This document shows positions 1-7,212 of a stretch of DNA of 12,650 nt, in pieces (within the stretch, counting starts at the first letter, position 1; each line of letters begins with the position of its first letter). The DNA comes from an uncultured Actinoplanes sp. Its GTDB lineage: Bacteria > Actinomycetota > Actinomycetes > Mycobacteriales > Micromonosporaceae. The notes below the pieces were generated by a model. That model made no database searches, was not told the origin of the DNA, and saw only the letters and a list, made by a program, of their open reading frames with translations. The DNA is taken from assembly GCA_934667465.1 (NCBI GenBank), contig CAKUMG010000075.1:1-12650 (forward strand), given 5' to 3'. Made by a program: the position numbers and the translations under genes.

Positions 1-1
1 C

Positions 2-547
2 AGGAACGCGGGAACCCCGCAGGCCGAGGTCGACCGGTACGCGGCCGGCATCGCCCAGCTCGACGGCACCCGCTGGCTCCGCGTCGACCAGCGGCGGCTC
101 ACCGAGGCGGCCCGGGTCGAGGAGCAGAGTTCCCTGGACCACACCGCGCCCGCACCCACCGCCGACCAGCCGGACATCACCGGCGCCACCGCGCTGATCG
201 CCGCGGCGACGACCGCGGAACGCACCGGGGACACCATCACCGGCACCCTGGACGCCACCAGGATCGACGGCGAGCTGCGGCTGGTAATCGACGACCCGGC
301 GAGCTACTACGGCAGGCCGGCCATGTCGATGAGCTACCGGGCCACCCTCGACGGGCAGGGCCGGCTGGCCGGCTTCACCCTCGACCTGCCGGGCGCGCCC
401 GCCTCCCAGGCCCCGGACAGCCGCCCGGAACCACCGCTGGTCATCACCGTCACCCGGTACGACGACGTGGAGGCACCCCGGGCCCCGGCGGGCGCCGAGG
501 CCATCACCGACCTGACGTACGACCTGCTCGCCCGCGACACCGACTGA
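2..547 (+). CDS. 3' part of a probable exported/lipoprotein-like protein
   Basis: The reading frame is open from the window edge to a TGA at 545-547, giving 181 visible residues; the start lies outside. The visible part begins with a charged segment containing DGTRWLRVD, then a TGTLDATRIDGELRLVID stretch, then MSYRATLDGQGRLAGFTLDLP and a C-terminal VITVTRYDD...APAGAEAI segment. The alternation of short beta-strand-like pieces and the closing 'Y-D-D-v-x-A-P-A-A-E-A-I' style ending resemble actinobacterial LppX/LprG-like or LolA-fold lipoproteins, which handle lipids or act as envelope proteins. That is a similarity by pattern only; no signal peptide or lipobox can be seen because the N-terminus is missing. 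An ATG at 323 lies inside this frame and is very unlikely to be the true start, since coding-quality sequence continues upstream. A hairpin terminator follows 5 bp after the stop, so this gene ends its transcription unit. Confidence 0.7.
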   Translation, partial: RNAGTPQAEVDRYAAGIAQLDGTRWLRVDQRRLTEAARVEEQSSLDHTAPAPTADQPDITGATALIAAATTAERTGDTITGTLDATRIDGELRLVIDDPASYYGRPAMSMSYRATLDGQGRLAGFTLDLPGAPASQAPDSRPEPPLVITVTRYDDVEAPRAPAGAEAITDLTYDLLARDTD

Positions 548-552
548 CTAGC

Positions 553-577
553 GCGCCCCCGGCCGGGCCGGGGGCGC
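553..577 (+). terminator. Strong GC hairpin, probable intrinsic terminator
   Basis: Positions 553-562 (GCGCCCCCGG) pair perfectly with 568-577 (CCGGGGGCGC) around a 5-nt loop. The hairpin starts 5 bp after the stop codon of the upstream gene. There is no T-run, which is usual for actinobacterial terminators. Confidence 0.75.
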
Positions 578-599
578 CCCGCCCGGCCATCGATCCCGG

Positions 600-630
600 T
601 TGTTAGCGCGCGGGCCGGCGCGGGTATGCC
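600..630 (+). promoter_or_regulatory. Possible leaderless promoter for the methyltransferase unit
   Basis: TTGTTA at 600-605 and TATGCC at 625-630 are separated by 19 bp. Initiation about 7 nt after the second box would fall on the A of the ATG at 637, and no purine-rich ribosome binding site precedes that ATG. The -10 lacks the conserved final T and the spacer is long, so the call is weak. Confidence 0.3.
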
Positions 631-636
631 GTCGCA

Positions 637-1368
637 ATGATCGACTTTCGGGCGGTGCGGGACGGCACCGGGACGCGCGGCCTCGCCCGGCGCGACACCA
701 CGTCCCGGGAGCTCATGGACGACCCCGGCTGCGACCCGGTCCGGCTGGAGCGCACGTACCGGCAGTTCGACGCCGTCAACCGGCTCGTCTCGGGCTGGCG
801 GCGCGTCTACCGGCACCGGATCCGGCCGCGCCTGGACGCCCGCCGGCCCACCACTCTGCTGGACATCGGCTTCGGCGGCGGCGACATCTCCCGGGCCCTC
901 GCGCGCTGGGCGGCCCGGGACCGGCTGGTCCTGACGATCACGGCCATCGACCCGGACGAGCGCGCCCTGCGCCACGTACGGGCGCTGCCCCCGGCCGATG
1001 TCCGCTTCGAGCAGGCGTCGAGCGCGGACCTGGTGGCCCGGGGCGACCGGTACGACCTGGTGATCTCCAACCACCTGCTGCACCACCTGGACCCCGGCGA
1101 GCTCGCCGCGCTGCTGACCGACAGCCGGATCCTGGCCCGGCAGCTGGTCGTCCACAACGACCTGGCCCGGCAGCGCCTGGGCTACGGGCCCTACGCCGTC
1201 GCGACCCTGCCGTTCGCGCGCCGGTCGTTCCTGCACCAGGACGGGCTGCTCTCCATCCGCCGCAGCTACCGGCGCGCCGAGTTGCAGGCGGCCGTCCCGC
1301 CGGGCTGGCGGGTCGAGCCGATGCTCCCCCAGCGCCTCCTGCTCACCCACGAGGCAACACCCCGATGA
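637..1368 (+). CDS. Class I SAM-dependent methyltransferase
   Basis: This 243-residue protein has the Rossmann-type methyltransferase core. Motif I is LDIGFGGGD (residues 75-83), the acidic ribose-binding residue is D105 in AIDPD, an FEQASSADL segment (124-132) precedes motif IV, and [13 protein letters not shown] (139-151) is the UbiE/methyltransf_11-like motif IV. The N-terminal segment ([22 protein letters not shown] style, 27-48) is typical of an actinobacterial subfamily that I recall next to type III polyketide synthases and flavin oxidoreductases; that memory is not proof of substrate. The ATG at 637 is chosen because coding-like sequence starts there, although it lacks a Shine-Dalgarno, compatible with a leaderless message. 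Its stop overlaps the next start by 4 bp (ATGA at 1365-1368), so the pair is translationally coupled. Methyl acceptor unknown; family call firm. Confidence 0.88.
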   Translation: MIDFRAVRDGTGTRGLARRDTTSRELMDDPGCDPVRLERTYRQFDAVNRLVSGWRRVYRHRIRPRLDARRPTTLLDIGFGGGDISRALARWAARDRLVLTITAIDPDERALRHVRALPPADVRFEQASSADLVARGDRYDLVISNHLLHHLDPGELAALLTDSRILARQLVVHNDLARQRLGYGPYAVATLPFARRSFLHQDGLLSIRRSYRRAELQAAVPPGWRVEPMLPQRLLLTHEATPR

Positions 1369-1697
1369 ACGGCCCCCGCACCCTGATCACCGCCGCAACC
1401 GTGAGCTACCTGGGCAACGCCGCCCTCGGCACCGCCGTCGCCCTCGGCGCGATCGACACCCGGCGCCACCGCTGGACCCACCATGCCCTGTACGTGGTCA
1501 CCGCCACGCTGACGACGGCCGCGCTCGCCGCGTGTGCCGCCGAACGCCGGGCCGCCGGTCTCGCGCTGCTGCCGGCCGCCGGCCCACTCGCCGCCCTGCC
1601 CTACGCGGGCGGGCGGCTGCGCCGGCACGCCGCGGTCGCCGGGGCGGCCGCGCCCGCGTACACCCTCGCCCTTGCCCTCGTCTGGAGAGATCGCTGA
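1365..1697 (+). CDS. Small multi-pass membrane protein of unknown function
   Basis: This 110-residue protein starts in the ATGA overlap with the methyltransferase stop and ends in a TGATG overlap with the nitroreductase start. It is rich in Ala and Leu and shows three to four hydrophobic segments: roughly residues 5-30 ([17 protein letters not shown]), 41-59 ([19 protein letters not shown]), 63-80 and 88-107. Charged loops contain [10 protein letters not shown] (31-40) and GGRLRRH (82-88). I recognise no family or catalytic motif. Its position locked between two enzymes suggests it is made with them, perhaps anchoring them at the membrane or handling a hydrophobic product; that is inference. 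The reading frame is credible because of the overlaps on both sides and codon use like its neighbours. The longer in-frame extension upstream, starting near 600, is only the shadow of the methyltransferase. Confidence 0.72.
   Translation: MNGPRTLITAATVSYLGNAALGTAVALGAIDTRRHRWTHHALYVVTATLTTAALAACAAERRAAGLALLPAAGPLAALPYAGGRLRRHAAVAGAAAPAYTLALALVWRDR
1684..1689 (+). promoter_or_regulatory. Ribosome binding site of the nitroreductase
   Basis: GGAGAG lies 7 bp before the ATG at 1697. It picks this start over the much longer in-frame extension that runs back through the membrane-protein gene. Confidence 0.7.
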
Positions 1698-2527
1698 TGG
1701 AATTCCTGGACGTCGTCCGCCGCCGCCGGACCACCAACGGGGCCTTTCTGCCCGACCCGGTCTCCGCGGAGCACCAGCGGCTCCTGATGGAGGTCGCCGG
1801 GCGAGCCCCGTCGCAGCTCAACAGCCAGCCGTGGCGGTTCGTGATCGTCGAGGAGCGCCCGGTGATCGAGGCCATCGCCCGGATCAGCGGGGAGAGCATG
1901 ACCACGGCCATGTCCAACGGCACCTTCTTCGAGCGGTACAAGCCGTACTTCCGCTTCAGCAAGGAGGAGATGGAACGCCGCCGCGACGGGATGCTGTTCG
2001 ACAAGCTGCCCGCGCCGCTGCGCCCGTTCACCGGTCAGGTGTTCACCTCGCGGGGCCAGAAGCTCATGAACGCCATGCGGGTGCCGCAGACCCTCGGCGA
2101 GGAGAACCGCAAACTCGTGGCCGGTTCCCCGCTGCTGCTCGGTGTGATGCTCGACCGCTCCGAGTACCGGCCGGGCGAGCTGTCCTCGTTCTACTCCGTG
2201 TTCAGCATGGGCGCGGCCATGGAGAACGTGTGGCTGGCCACCGTCGAGCTCGGCATGGGCATCCAGTTCGTCTCGTTCCCGATGGAGGTCCCGGGCCGCT
2301 GGGACGAGATCGTGCGGCTCCTCGAGGTGCCTGACGATCTCGAGCTGATGGCCGTCTACCGGCTCGGCTACCTGCCCACCGAGCAGCGGCGGCCGCCGAT
2401 CGACTGGTCCAGCCACCAGCGCAAGCTGCCCTCGCAGTACGTCTTCCGCGGCACCTGCGCCACCCCGCAGCAAGGCTGGGACTCTACCGGGGAAGAAACA
2501 CCGGCAACGCCTCCAGACCGCGCATGA
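1697..2527 (+). CDS. Nitroreductase-family FMN oxidoreductase
   Basis: This 276-residue protein has the nitroreductase fold signature. The N-terminal basic run [10 protein letters not shown] (8-17) contacts the FMN phosphate, [17 protein letters not shown] (37-53) is the classic flavin-binding segment, [19 protein letters not shown] (170-188) forms the central helix at the dimer interface, and YRLGYLP (221-227) is the usual C-terminal strand. Such homodimeric enzymes use NAD(P)H to reduce nitro groups, quinones, enones or, in natural-product pathways, oxidise or reduce rings. Between residues 65 and 140 there is an enlarged, charged helical insertion ([10 protein letters not shown] region), as in longer members that cover the active site, so substrate cannot be read from sequence. 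It is the last gene of the methyltransferase unit, and its final 44 bp overlap the P450 gene on the other strand. The C-terminal tail after residue 255 is probably disordered. Confidence 0.88.
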   Translation: MEFLDVVRRRRTTNGAFLPDPVSAEHQRLLMEVAGRAPSQLNSQPWRFVIVEERPVIEAIARISGESMTTAMSNGTFFERYKPYFRFSKEEMERRRDGMLFDKLPAPLRPFTGQVFTSRGQKLMNAMRVPQTLGEENRKLVAGSPLLLGVMLDRSEYRPGELSSFYSVFSMGAAMENVWLATVELGMGIQFVSFPMEVPGRWDEIVRLLEVPDDLELMAVYRLGYLPTEQRRPPIDWSSHQRKLPSQYVFRGTCATPQQGWDSTGEETPATPPDRA

Positions 2528-3677
2528 TGACCCCGGACCGCCAGCTCAGGTCACCCGGCGCAACCCCCAACCGCAGGTCCGGGTACGCCCGCAGCAGCCG
2601 GCCGAACGCCACCTGCGCCTCGAGCCGGGCCAGCGGCGCGCCCAGGCAGTAGTGGATCCCGTGCCCGAACGCCAGGTGCGGGTTCTGCTCCCGGTCCAGC
2701 CGCAGTTCCCCGCCGCCGGGGAAACGCTGTTCGTCGTGGTTGGCCGACAACAGCGCGACCAGCACCACGTCCCCGGCCGCGATCGGCACGCCACCGATGT
2801 CGAGCGCTTCGGTCGCGATGCGGAACGTGGACGTCTCTACCGGCGCCTCGAACCGGAGGAACTCCTCGATCGCACTGGGCAGCAACGCCGGGTCGGCGTG
2901 CAGCTGGCCCCACCGGTCCCGGTCGCGCAGCAGCAGGTAGACGCCGTTGCCGATGAGGTTGACGGTGGTCTCGTGCCCGGCGATGAGCAGCAGGAAGACC
3001 ATCGAGGTCAGCTCGTCCTCGGTCAGGCTGTCACCCTCGTCGCGCACGGCGATCAGCCCGGACAGCAGATCGTCGCCGGGTGTCGTGCGCCGCTCGGCCA
3101 GCAGCCGCCGGATGTAGCCGATCATCGCGGTCATCGCCTCGGGCAGCCCTCCCCCGGCCCCCGCACCACCGACGATCGTGTTCGACCACTCCCGGAACGC
3201 GTCCCGGTCGGCCGACGGCACCCCCAGCAGCTCGCAGATCACCTGGATGGGCAGCGGGAACGCGAACGCGTCGATCAGGTCCACCTCGCCGCGCCCGGCC
3301 ATCGCCGCCAGCAACCCGTCGGTGATCTCCTCGATCCGCGGGCGCAACGCCTCGATCCGCCGGGCGGTGAACGCGGCCGACACCAGCCGCCGCAACCGCG
3401 TGTGATCCGGCGGGTCGGCGGCCAGCATGTGCCGCCCGAACGCCTCCTGGATGTCGGCGGGCAGCGGGCTGCCGGCACCGGGCCGTTCCGCCTTGGACAA
3501 CCGCGGGTCGGCGAGCGCCCGGCGTGCCTCCTCGTACCTGGTGACCAGCCACACCGGTAACCCGCCGGGCAGCCGGGTCCGGCGCACCGGCCCCGCGCGC
3601 CGCCATTCCGCGTACACCGGGTGCGGGTCCGCCTGAAAACCCGGGTCGGCGTAGTCGTCGAGGATCCGCTGCGTCAT
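2484..3677 (-). CDS. Cytochrome P450, CYP107-like
   Basis: This 397-residue soluble bacterial class I P450 is full length. The I-helix oxygen-activation motif is AGHETT (233-238), the K-helix ExxR is E272-FLR275, and the heme loop is [10 protein letters not shown] (337-346) with Cys344 as thiolate ligand. [17 protein letters not shown] (83-99), [17 protein letters not shown] (138-154) and [13 protein letters not shown] closely match the CYP107/CYP105 style of actinomycete monooxygenases that hydroxylate macrolides, steroids, flavonoids or other small molecules; substrate unknown. The ATG at 3677 is chosen because a GGGAGGG ribosome binding site precedes it; the in-frame extension to 4127 runs through other genes. 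No ferredoxin or ferredoxin reductase is nearby, so redox partners must come from elsewhere. Its start overlaps the stop of a small frame by 4 bp, and its 3' end converges with the nitroreductase. Confidence 0.95.
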   Translation of the reverse strand: MTQRILDDYADPGFQADPHPVYAEWRRAGPVRRTRLPGGLPVWLVTRYEEARRALADPRLSKAERPGAGSPLPADIQEAFGRHMLAADPPDHTRLRRLVSAAFTARRIEALRPRIEEITDGLLAAMAGRGEVDLIDAFAFPLPIQVICELLGVPSADRDAFREWSNTIVGGAGAGGGLPEAMTAMIGYIRRLLAERRTTPGDDLLSGLIAVRDEGDSLTEDELTSMVFLLLIAGHETTVNLIGNGVYLLLRDRDRWGQLHADPALLPSAIEEFLRFEAPVETSTFRIATEALDIGGVPIAAGDVVLVALLSANHDEQRFPGGGELRLDREQNPHLAFGHGIHYCLGAPLARLEAQVAFGRLLRAYPDLRLGVAPGDLSWRSGVIMRGLEALPVFLPR

Positions 3678-4000
3678 GAGCCCTCCCGTACATCGACGTT
3701 CATCAACGATTGTATGTCCGCCCAGCCGGTGGCGAACGCGCCGTCGGGCCCGTCGACGACCCGGTGCCCGCCGCAGCGCGACCCCTCGGCGACCACGAAG
3801 TCGCCGCCGGGCGCGCGCTCCACCCCGGCGACCGGGTTGTACGGGCCGGGCGTGACCCGCCACAGCTCCAGCCCGCGATAGGTGGCGCTGGGGTACGCGG
3901 CGAGCCGGGTCCCGTGGCCGCGCACCCACGAGGCGAGCTGCGGACTGGAGTTGCCGAACCGCATGCCGGAGTCCTTGTCGCTGAGCACGAAAAGATTCAC
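3674..4000 (-). CDS. Hypothetical 108-residue protein, possibly a gene remnant
   Basis: The frame runs from a GTG at 4000 to a TGA that overlaps the P450 ATG by 4 bp. Codon use is G/C-ending like a real gene until the last 12 codons, which include ATA, CAA, TTG and GTA and coincide with the candidate P450 promoter. Visible stretches are NLFVLSDKDSGMRFGNSSP (2-20), SWVRGHGTRLAAYPSATY (24-41), YRGLELWRVTPGPYNP and GGDFVVAEGSRCGGH. I see no signal peptide, membrane segment or catalytic motif. The first 50 residues loosely recall the C-terminal tail of actinobacterial GT39-type membrane glycosyltransferases, so the frame could be a decayed fragment; this is an impression only. An alternative start is the ATG at 3964 (residue 13). 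No clear ribosome binding site precedes the GTG, and a terminator-like hairpin lies 6 bp upstream. It could be a real partner of the P450, a remnant, or chance open frame. Confidence 0.4.
   Translation of the reverse strand: MNLFVLSDKDSGMRFGNSSPQLASWVRGHGTRLAAYPSATYRGLELWRVTPGPYNPVAGVERAPGGDFVVAEGSRCGGHRVVDGPDGAFATGWADIQSLMNVDVREGS
3681..3687 (-). promoter_or_regulatory. Ribosome binding site of the P450
   Basis: On the minus strand GGGAGGG stands three bases before the ATG at 3677 (GGGAGGGCTCATG). It supports this start for the P450. Confidence 0.7.
3689..3714 (-). promoter_or_regulatory. Imperfect palindrome over a -10 box: candidate operator
   Basis: The inner arms CGTT and AACG flank a 4-bp centre (3697-3708). 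The outer arms TACAATCG and CGATGTA are complementary apart from one extra A. The site contains the TACAAT box and the expected start point of the P450 transcript, which is where a TetR- or MarR-type repressor would bind. The 26 bp are markedly richer in A/T than the surroundings. The regulator is unknown. Confidence 0.35.
3709..3736 (-). promoter_or_regulatory. Candidate promoter of the P450
   Basis: On the minus strand TACAAT (3714-3709) is a good -10 (5 of 6 bases of TATAAT). A weak -35 (TTCGCC, 3736-3731) lies 16 bp upstream. Initiation about 7 nt downstream would give a short leader of roughly 25 nt that includes the GGGAGGG ribosome binding site. The region lies within the last codons of the small upstream frame. 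Confidence 0.4.
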
Positions 4001-4005
4001 GCCGT

Positions 4006-4028
4006 GCCCGGGGCGCGTAGCCCCGGGC
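4006..4028 (-). terminator. Hairpin terminator after the secreted rhamnosidase
   Basis: A perfect 9-bp stem (4006-4014 with 4020-4028; arm GCCCGGGGC) encloses a 5-nt loop. It lies 10 bp after the stop of the GH78 gene, reading the minus strand. A TCTTTT stretch follows about 14 nt later. It would separate the sugar genes from the P450 pair. Confidence 0.65.
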
Positions 4029-4038
4029 GGCGGACGGG

Positions 4039-7000
4039 TCAGGCGCCGGGGCGCACTGTGAACGAGTGCGTCCCGGAGGCGACGGAGTACACGATGTAGG
4101 CTCCTTCGACGCGCTGGAACACCGCACGGCTCGAGGCCGCGACCATGCGCTTGTCGGCCGCCGGCGCCCAGACCTCAGCGGTCGTGTTGGCCGGGACGGT
4201 GACCGACAGGAAGAACCGGCCGTCCTTCTTCGTCCATGCCGAGCGGGCCCAACCGGCCGGGGTCTCGTACGACCCGCTCGCCCTGGTCAGGTCGCCCACC
4301 GGCTTGGGCTTGAAGACCAGCCGGTCGTAGGCCGGGGACCCGGGCGCGGCCTGGATGCCGGCGATGCCCGCGTGGAACCACTCCTCGATCTGGGCCAGAA
4401 TCATGTGATTCTTGGAGTCGCCGCGGTTCCAGCGCTCGCCGATGGTGGTCATGCCGCCCGGGTTGGCCGGCGTGGATGCCATGAAGTAGCCGTAGCTCGG
4501 CTCGTCGTCCTGCTGCAGCACCTCCCACAACACGTCGTCACGATCGCCGTTCATCAGTGCCCGCACGATCGGGCCCATGCCGATGGTGCCGCCGCTGAAG
4601 TGCGGCCCGGTGCCGTTCGGGTGGAAGGCATAGATCTGCTCGACCAGAGCGTCGAGCACCTTGCCCTCGCTCCCCGTCGGCACCAGCCCGGCGTCGAGGG
4701 CCAGCGCCTGCGCTGTCTGAGGCCCGGCGTAGCGCCCGGTCGAAGCGTCGAAGAAGGCACGGTTGAACGCCGCCTTGATCTCCTCGGCCAGCGCCGCGTA
4801 CCGGGCCGCGTCGGCGGTGTGCCCGGTGAGCGTGGCGATCCGGGCCATCGACTGGATGGTCAGGTAGTAACCCCACGTGCCGGTGATGCGGCCGGAAACG
4901 GGCTCGGCGCTGACCCAGTCGGCCAGGGCGGCGTCGACGTAGTACCCGTCGACCACCTTCTGCCGCTGGATGTAGTCGACGAAGCGCACCAGCCGGTCGT
5001 ACGAGGCGCTCATCGTGGCGGTGTCGCCGTAGAGTTGGTGCAGGATCGCCGGGACGAGCACGATCGCGTTGCCCCAGTTGATCTCGTCGCCGAAGCGGCC
5101 GCTGTAACCCCAGTCGTAGACCGGCGTCTTGAGTGCGACGTTGCCCGCCATCGGGGTGTCGGCGACCGACTGGCCCTCGATCAGGTGCCGCATCGTCGTC
5201 CGCATGAAGGCGTTGAGCTGGAAATCGCGGTGGATCGCGCCCATCGGCATCGTGTAGTCGGCCGGGTACGACAGCTTCTCGCGCCCCGGGCAGTCGGTGA
5301 ACACGCTCATGATGTTCGAGGCGAACGAGTACCGCGACATCGTGTGGATGCGGTTGACACGGGCGTTCGACGACGAGAAGGTGCCCGCGACCGGTGTGTC
5401 GGCCTGCAGGCGTACACCGGTGATCAAATTCTTGCCCGGGGTGTAGCCGGCGGGAAGACCGGTGACCTGTACCCACTGCATGCCGAAGTAGTTGAACCGC
5501 GGATGCCACGTCTCGGTGCGATCACCCGCGGTGGTGTAGGTGTGGAACAGGTCGGCGCCGCGGGACCCGCCGCCGCCCATCAGCGAGGCCTGGTTGACCG
5601 TGCCGTCGGGGTTGAGCGACTCGGCCGGGGCCACCTTGACCGTCGTCCCCGGCGGCAGCCGGTCCGTCTTGAGACGGGGCCAGCCGACGATGTTCTGACC
5701 GAAGTCGAAGACCCAGGTCCCAGGTACGGGGTTGGTCACCGCCACCGGTGTGAATTGCTCCTGCGCGACGATCGGTTCGGCGGCGCGGGCGACGAGCTTG
5801 GTGGCGAGGTTGGGCGGTGGGGCGATGCCGGCGGCGATCCAGCCGGTCGCGGTGCCGTCGCGGCGCTTCGCGGAGGCGGTCAGGTCGGCATGCGGGGTGT
5901 TCCAGCCGGGCTGTTCGCGGCGGGCGTCGTAGTCGGAGCCGGAGTACCAGGCGTCGGTGACCAGCGGGCCGAGTGCCGTACGCCAGGACCGGTCGGTCAC
6001 GACGGTCTGGGTGCTGCCGTCGCGGTAGCGGATTTCGAGCCGCCCGATGAAGCGCGGGGTGACGGCCGCACCGGCCGAGGCGTCGCTGGCGGCGATGTTG
6101 TTGCCCGAACCGGTCACCTTCGCGCCCACCGTGTGGCTCAGCGCGAGCGCAGGCGCAAACGTGATACCGGTGGCGCCGATCGCCGTGATGACGCGGGATT
6201 CCAGCCGGTCGCCGCCGCCGCCGGTGTCGATGTTGATCGTCCCGCCGACGTGATAGCCGGTGACAGCACTCAGCTCGACCGTGGTCGCACCCACGGGCGC
6301 GTCCGCGGTCAGCGTGCCGGCCCCCTTGACCTGCGATTGCCACCACGAGTAAGGCGAGGTGCGCCCGACAGCCGGGTTGGTGACACTGCGGCGTACGTAC
6401 GCGGGCCCGTTGCCGAGCTCTACGCCGAGTGCGTTGGCACCGGAGCGCAGAGTGGTGGTGAGGTTGTAGGTGCGGTATTCGCTGGAGAGCTGGTAGTTGG
6501 AGTTGCCGGGGGCGAGGACCTCGTCGGTGATCTCGCGGCCGTTGACGGTGGCGTGGTGCAGTCCGACGCCGGAGAGGTAGAGGCGGGCGTCGGCGACCTT
6601 CTTGTGTCTCGGCACCGCGAACTGGCGGGCGAAGATCGGCATCGGCTGGTTCTCGGCGCGCTCGGGGTAGTCGATCCAGCGAGCCGCGCCCCAGTCGGCC
6701 GGGTCGAGCAGCCCGGCGGTCCACGTGGACGGCTTCGACCATGCGGACTGCTTGCGGTGGGCGTCCCAGACGCGGACGCGCCAGGCGACGGTGTCGCGGG
6801 AGCGCAGGTCACGGCCGAAGCGGGTCTGCTGGCTGTCGCCGACGACCTTTCCCGTACGCCAGAGCAGGCGCCCGGAGTTCAGGTCGGCGACGGTGGGGGC
6901 CGCCTGAATCTCGTACGCGGTCTGCCGATCGGCGGGGCAGACGCGCTGCCGGCAGTCGTCGGCCTGGCTCATCTGCCAGGCGAGGGTGGGGCGGACGTTG

Positions 7001-7158
7001 TCGAGACCGAGCGGGGAGTCGTAGCGGCCGTCGACGCTGAGCCGGGTCACGCGGACATCGCTCGACAATCCGGAGTGAGCTCCGGCCGGCACGGCGGCTC
7101 CGAGGGTGAGCAGTAATGCTGTCGTCAGGAGGGTCGTAGGTCTTCTGATCGGGGCCAT
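4039..7158 (-). CDS. Secreted GH78 alpha-L-rhamnosidase
   Basis: This 1039-residue enzyme hydrolyses terminal alpha-L-rhamnose from glycosides by an inverting mechanism. Residues 1-28 are a signal peptide (RR, hydrophobic core LLTTALLLTLGAAVPAGA, cleavage near AGA-HS). A fibronectin-like domain (about 32-150) is followed by the N-terminal beta-sandwich rhamnosidase domain (about 175-445) and a concanavalin-like domain around FDFGQNIVGWPRLK (484-497). The (alpha/alpha)6 catalytic barrel and C-terminal sandwich complete it. TDCPGREKLSYPAD (621-634) carries the likely general acid E627, and MTTIGERW (903-910) the likely base E908, assigned by motif analogy to characterised GH78 enzymes. The N-terminal sandwich is interrupted by an extra module at about 279-356. 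The ATG at 7158 is preferred to the GTG at 7236 because AAAGGAAA precedes it and the signal peptide starts at once. A 166-bp gap separates it from the binding-protein gene, so it may have its own promoter. Confidence 0.93.
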   Translation of the reverse strand: MAPIRRPTTLLTTALLLTLGAAVPAGAHSGLSSDVRVTRLSVDGRYDSPLGLDNVRPTLAWQMSQADDCRQRVCPADRQTAYEIQAAPTVADLNSGRLLWRTGKVVGDSQQTRFGRDLRSRDTVAWRVRVWDAHRKQSAWSKPSTWTAGLLDPADWGAARWIDYPERAENQPMPIFARQFAVPRHKKVADARLYLSGVGLHHATVNGREITDEVLAPGNSNYQLSSEYRTYNLTTTLRSGANALGVELGNGPAYVRRSVTNPAVGRTSPYSWWQSQVKGAGTLTADAPVGATTVELSAVTGYHVGGTINIDTGGGGDRLESRVITAIGATGITFAPALALSHTVGAKVTGSGNNIAASDASAGAAVTPRFIGRLEIRYRDGSTQTVVTDRSWRTALGPLVTDAWYSGSDYDARREQPGWNTPHADLTASAKRRDGTATGWIAAGIAPPPNLATKLVARAAEPIVAQEQFTPVAVTNPVPGTWVFDFGQNIVGWPRLKTDRLPPGTTVKVAPAESLNPDGTVNQASLMGGGGSRGADLFHTYTTAGDRTETWHPRFNYFGMQWVQVTGLPAGYTPGKNLITGVRLQADTPVAGTFSSSNARVNRIHTMSRYSFASNIMSVFTDCPGREKLSYPADYTMPMGAIHRDFQLNAFMRTTMRHLIEGQSVADTPMAGNVALKTPVYDWGYSGRFGDEINWGNAIVLVPAILHQLYGDTATMSASYDRLVRFVDYIQRQKVVDGYYVDAALADWVSAEPVSGRITGTWGYYLTIQSMARIATLTGHTADAARYAALAEEIKAAFNRAFFDASTGRYAGPQTAQALALDAGLVPTGSEGKVLDALVEQIYAFHPNGTGPHFSGGTIGMGPIVRALMNGDRDDVLWEVLQQDDEPSYGYFMASTPANPGGMTTIGERWNRGDSKNHMILAQIEEWFHAGIAGIQAAPGSPAYDRLVFKPKPVGDLTRASGSYETPAGWARSAWTKKDGRFFLSVTVPANTTAEVWAPAADKRMVAASSRAVFQRVEGAYIVYSVASGTHSFTVRPGA

Positions 7159-7163
7159 CAGAT

Positions 7164-7170
7164 TTCCTTT
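7164..7170 (-). promoter_or_regulatory. Ribosome binding site of the secreted GH78
   Basis: On the minus strand AAAAGGAAATCTG directly precedes the ATG at 7158, giving an AAGGAA core at about 5 bp spacing. The alternative GTG at 7236 has its GGAAGGAG abutting the start codon with no spacer, so it is disfavoured. Confidence 0.6.
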
Positions 7171-7212
7171 TCGTTCGGTGGTGACGAGCGGTGCAGAGGG
7201 ACAGGCCGGAGT

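Noticed and set aside
334..1350. Open frame of 338 codons on the minus strand opposite the methyltransferase
   Set aside because: Runs across the terminator and an intergenic gap and has no domain; the plus strand has complete methyltransferase motifs.
637..4000. A natural-product biosynthetic gene cluster spanning methyltransferase, nitroreductase and P450
   Set aside because: No core synthase (PKS, NRPS, terpene cyclase, RiPP precursor) is visible, and the P450 is on the opposite strand with its own likely promoter; adjacency alone does not support a cluster.
3678..4127. N-terminal extension of the P450 to 4127
   Set aside because: It would cross the small upstream frame and the rhamnosidase end, while the ATG at 3677 has a strong ribosome binding site and gives a normal P450 length.
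4066..7116. Open frame of 1016 codons on the plus strand opposite the secreted rhamnosidase
   Set aside because: It is the antisense shadow of a GC-rich gene: Arg/Gly/Val-rich low-information protein without domains, while the minus strand encodes an intact GH78 with signal peptide and catalytic motifs.
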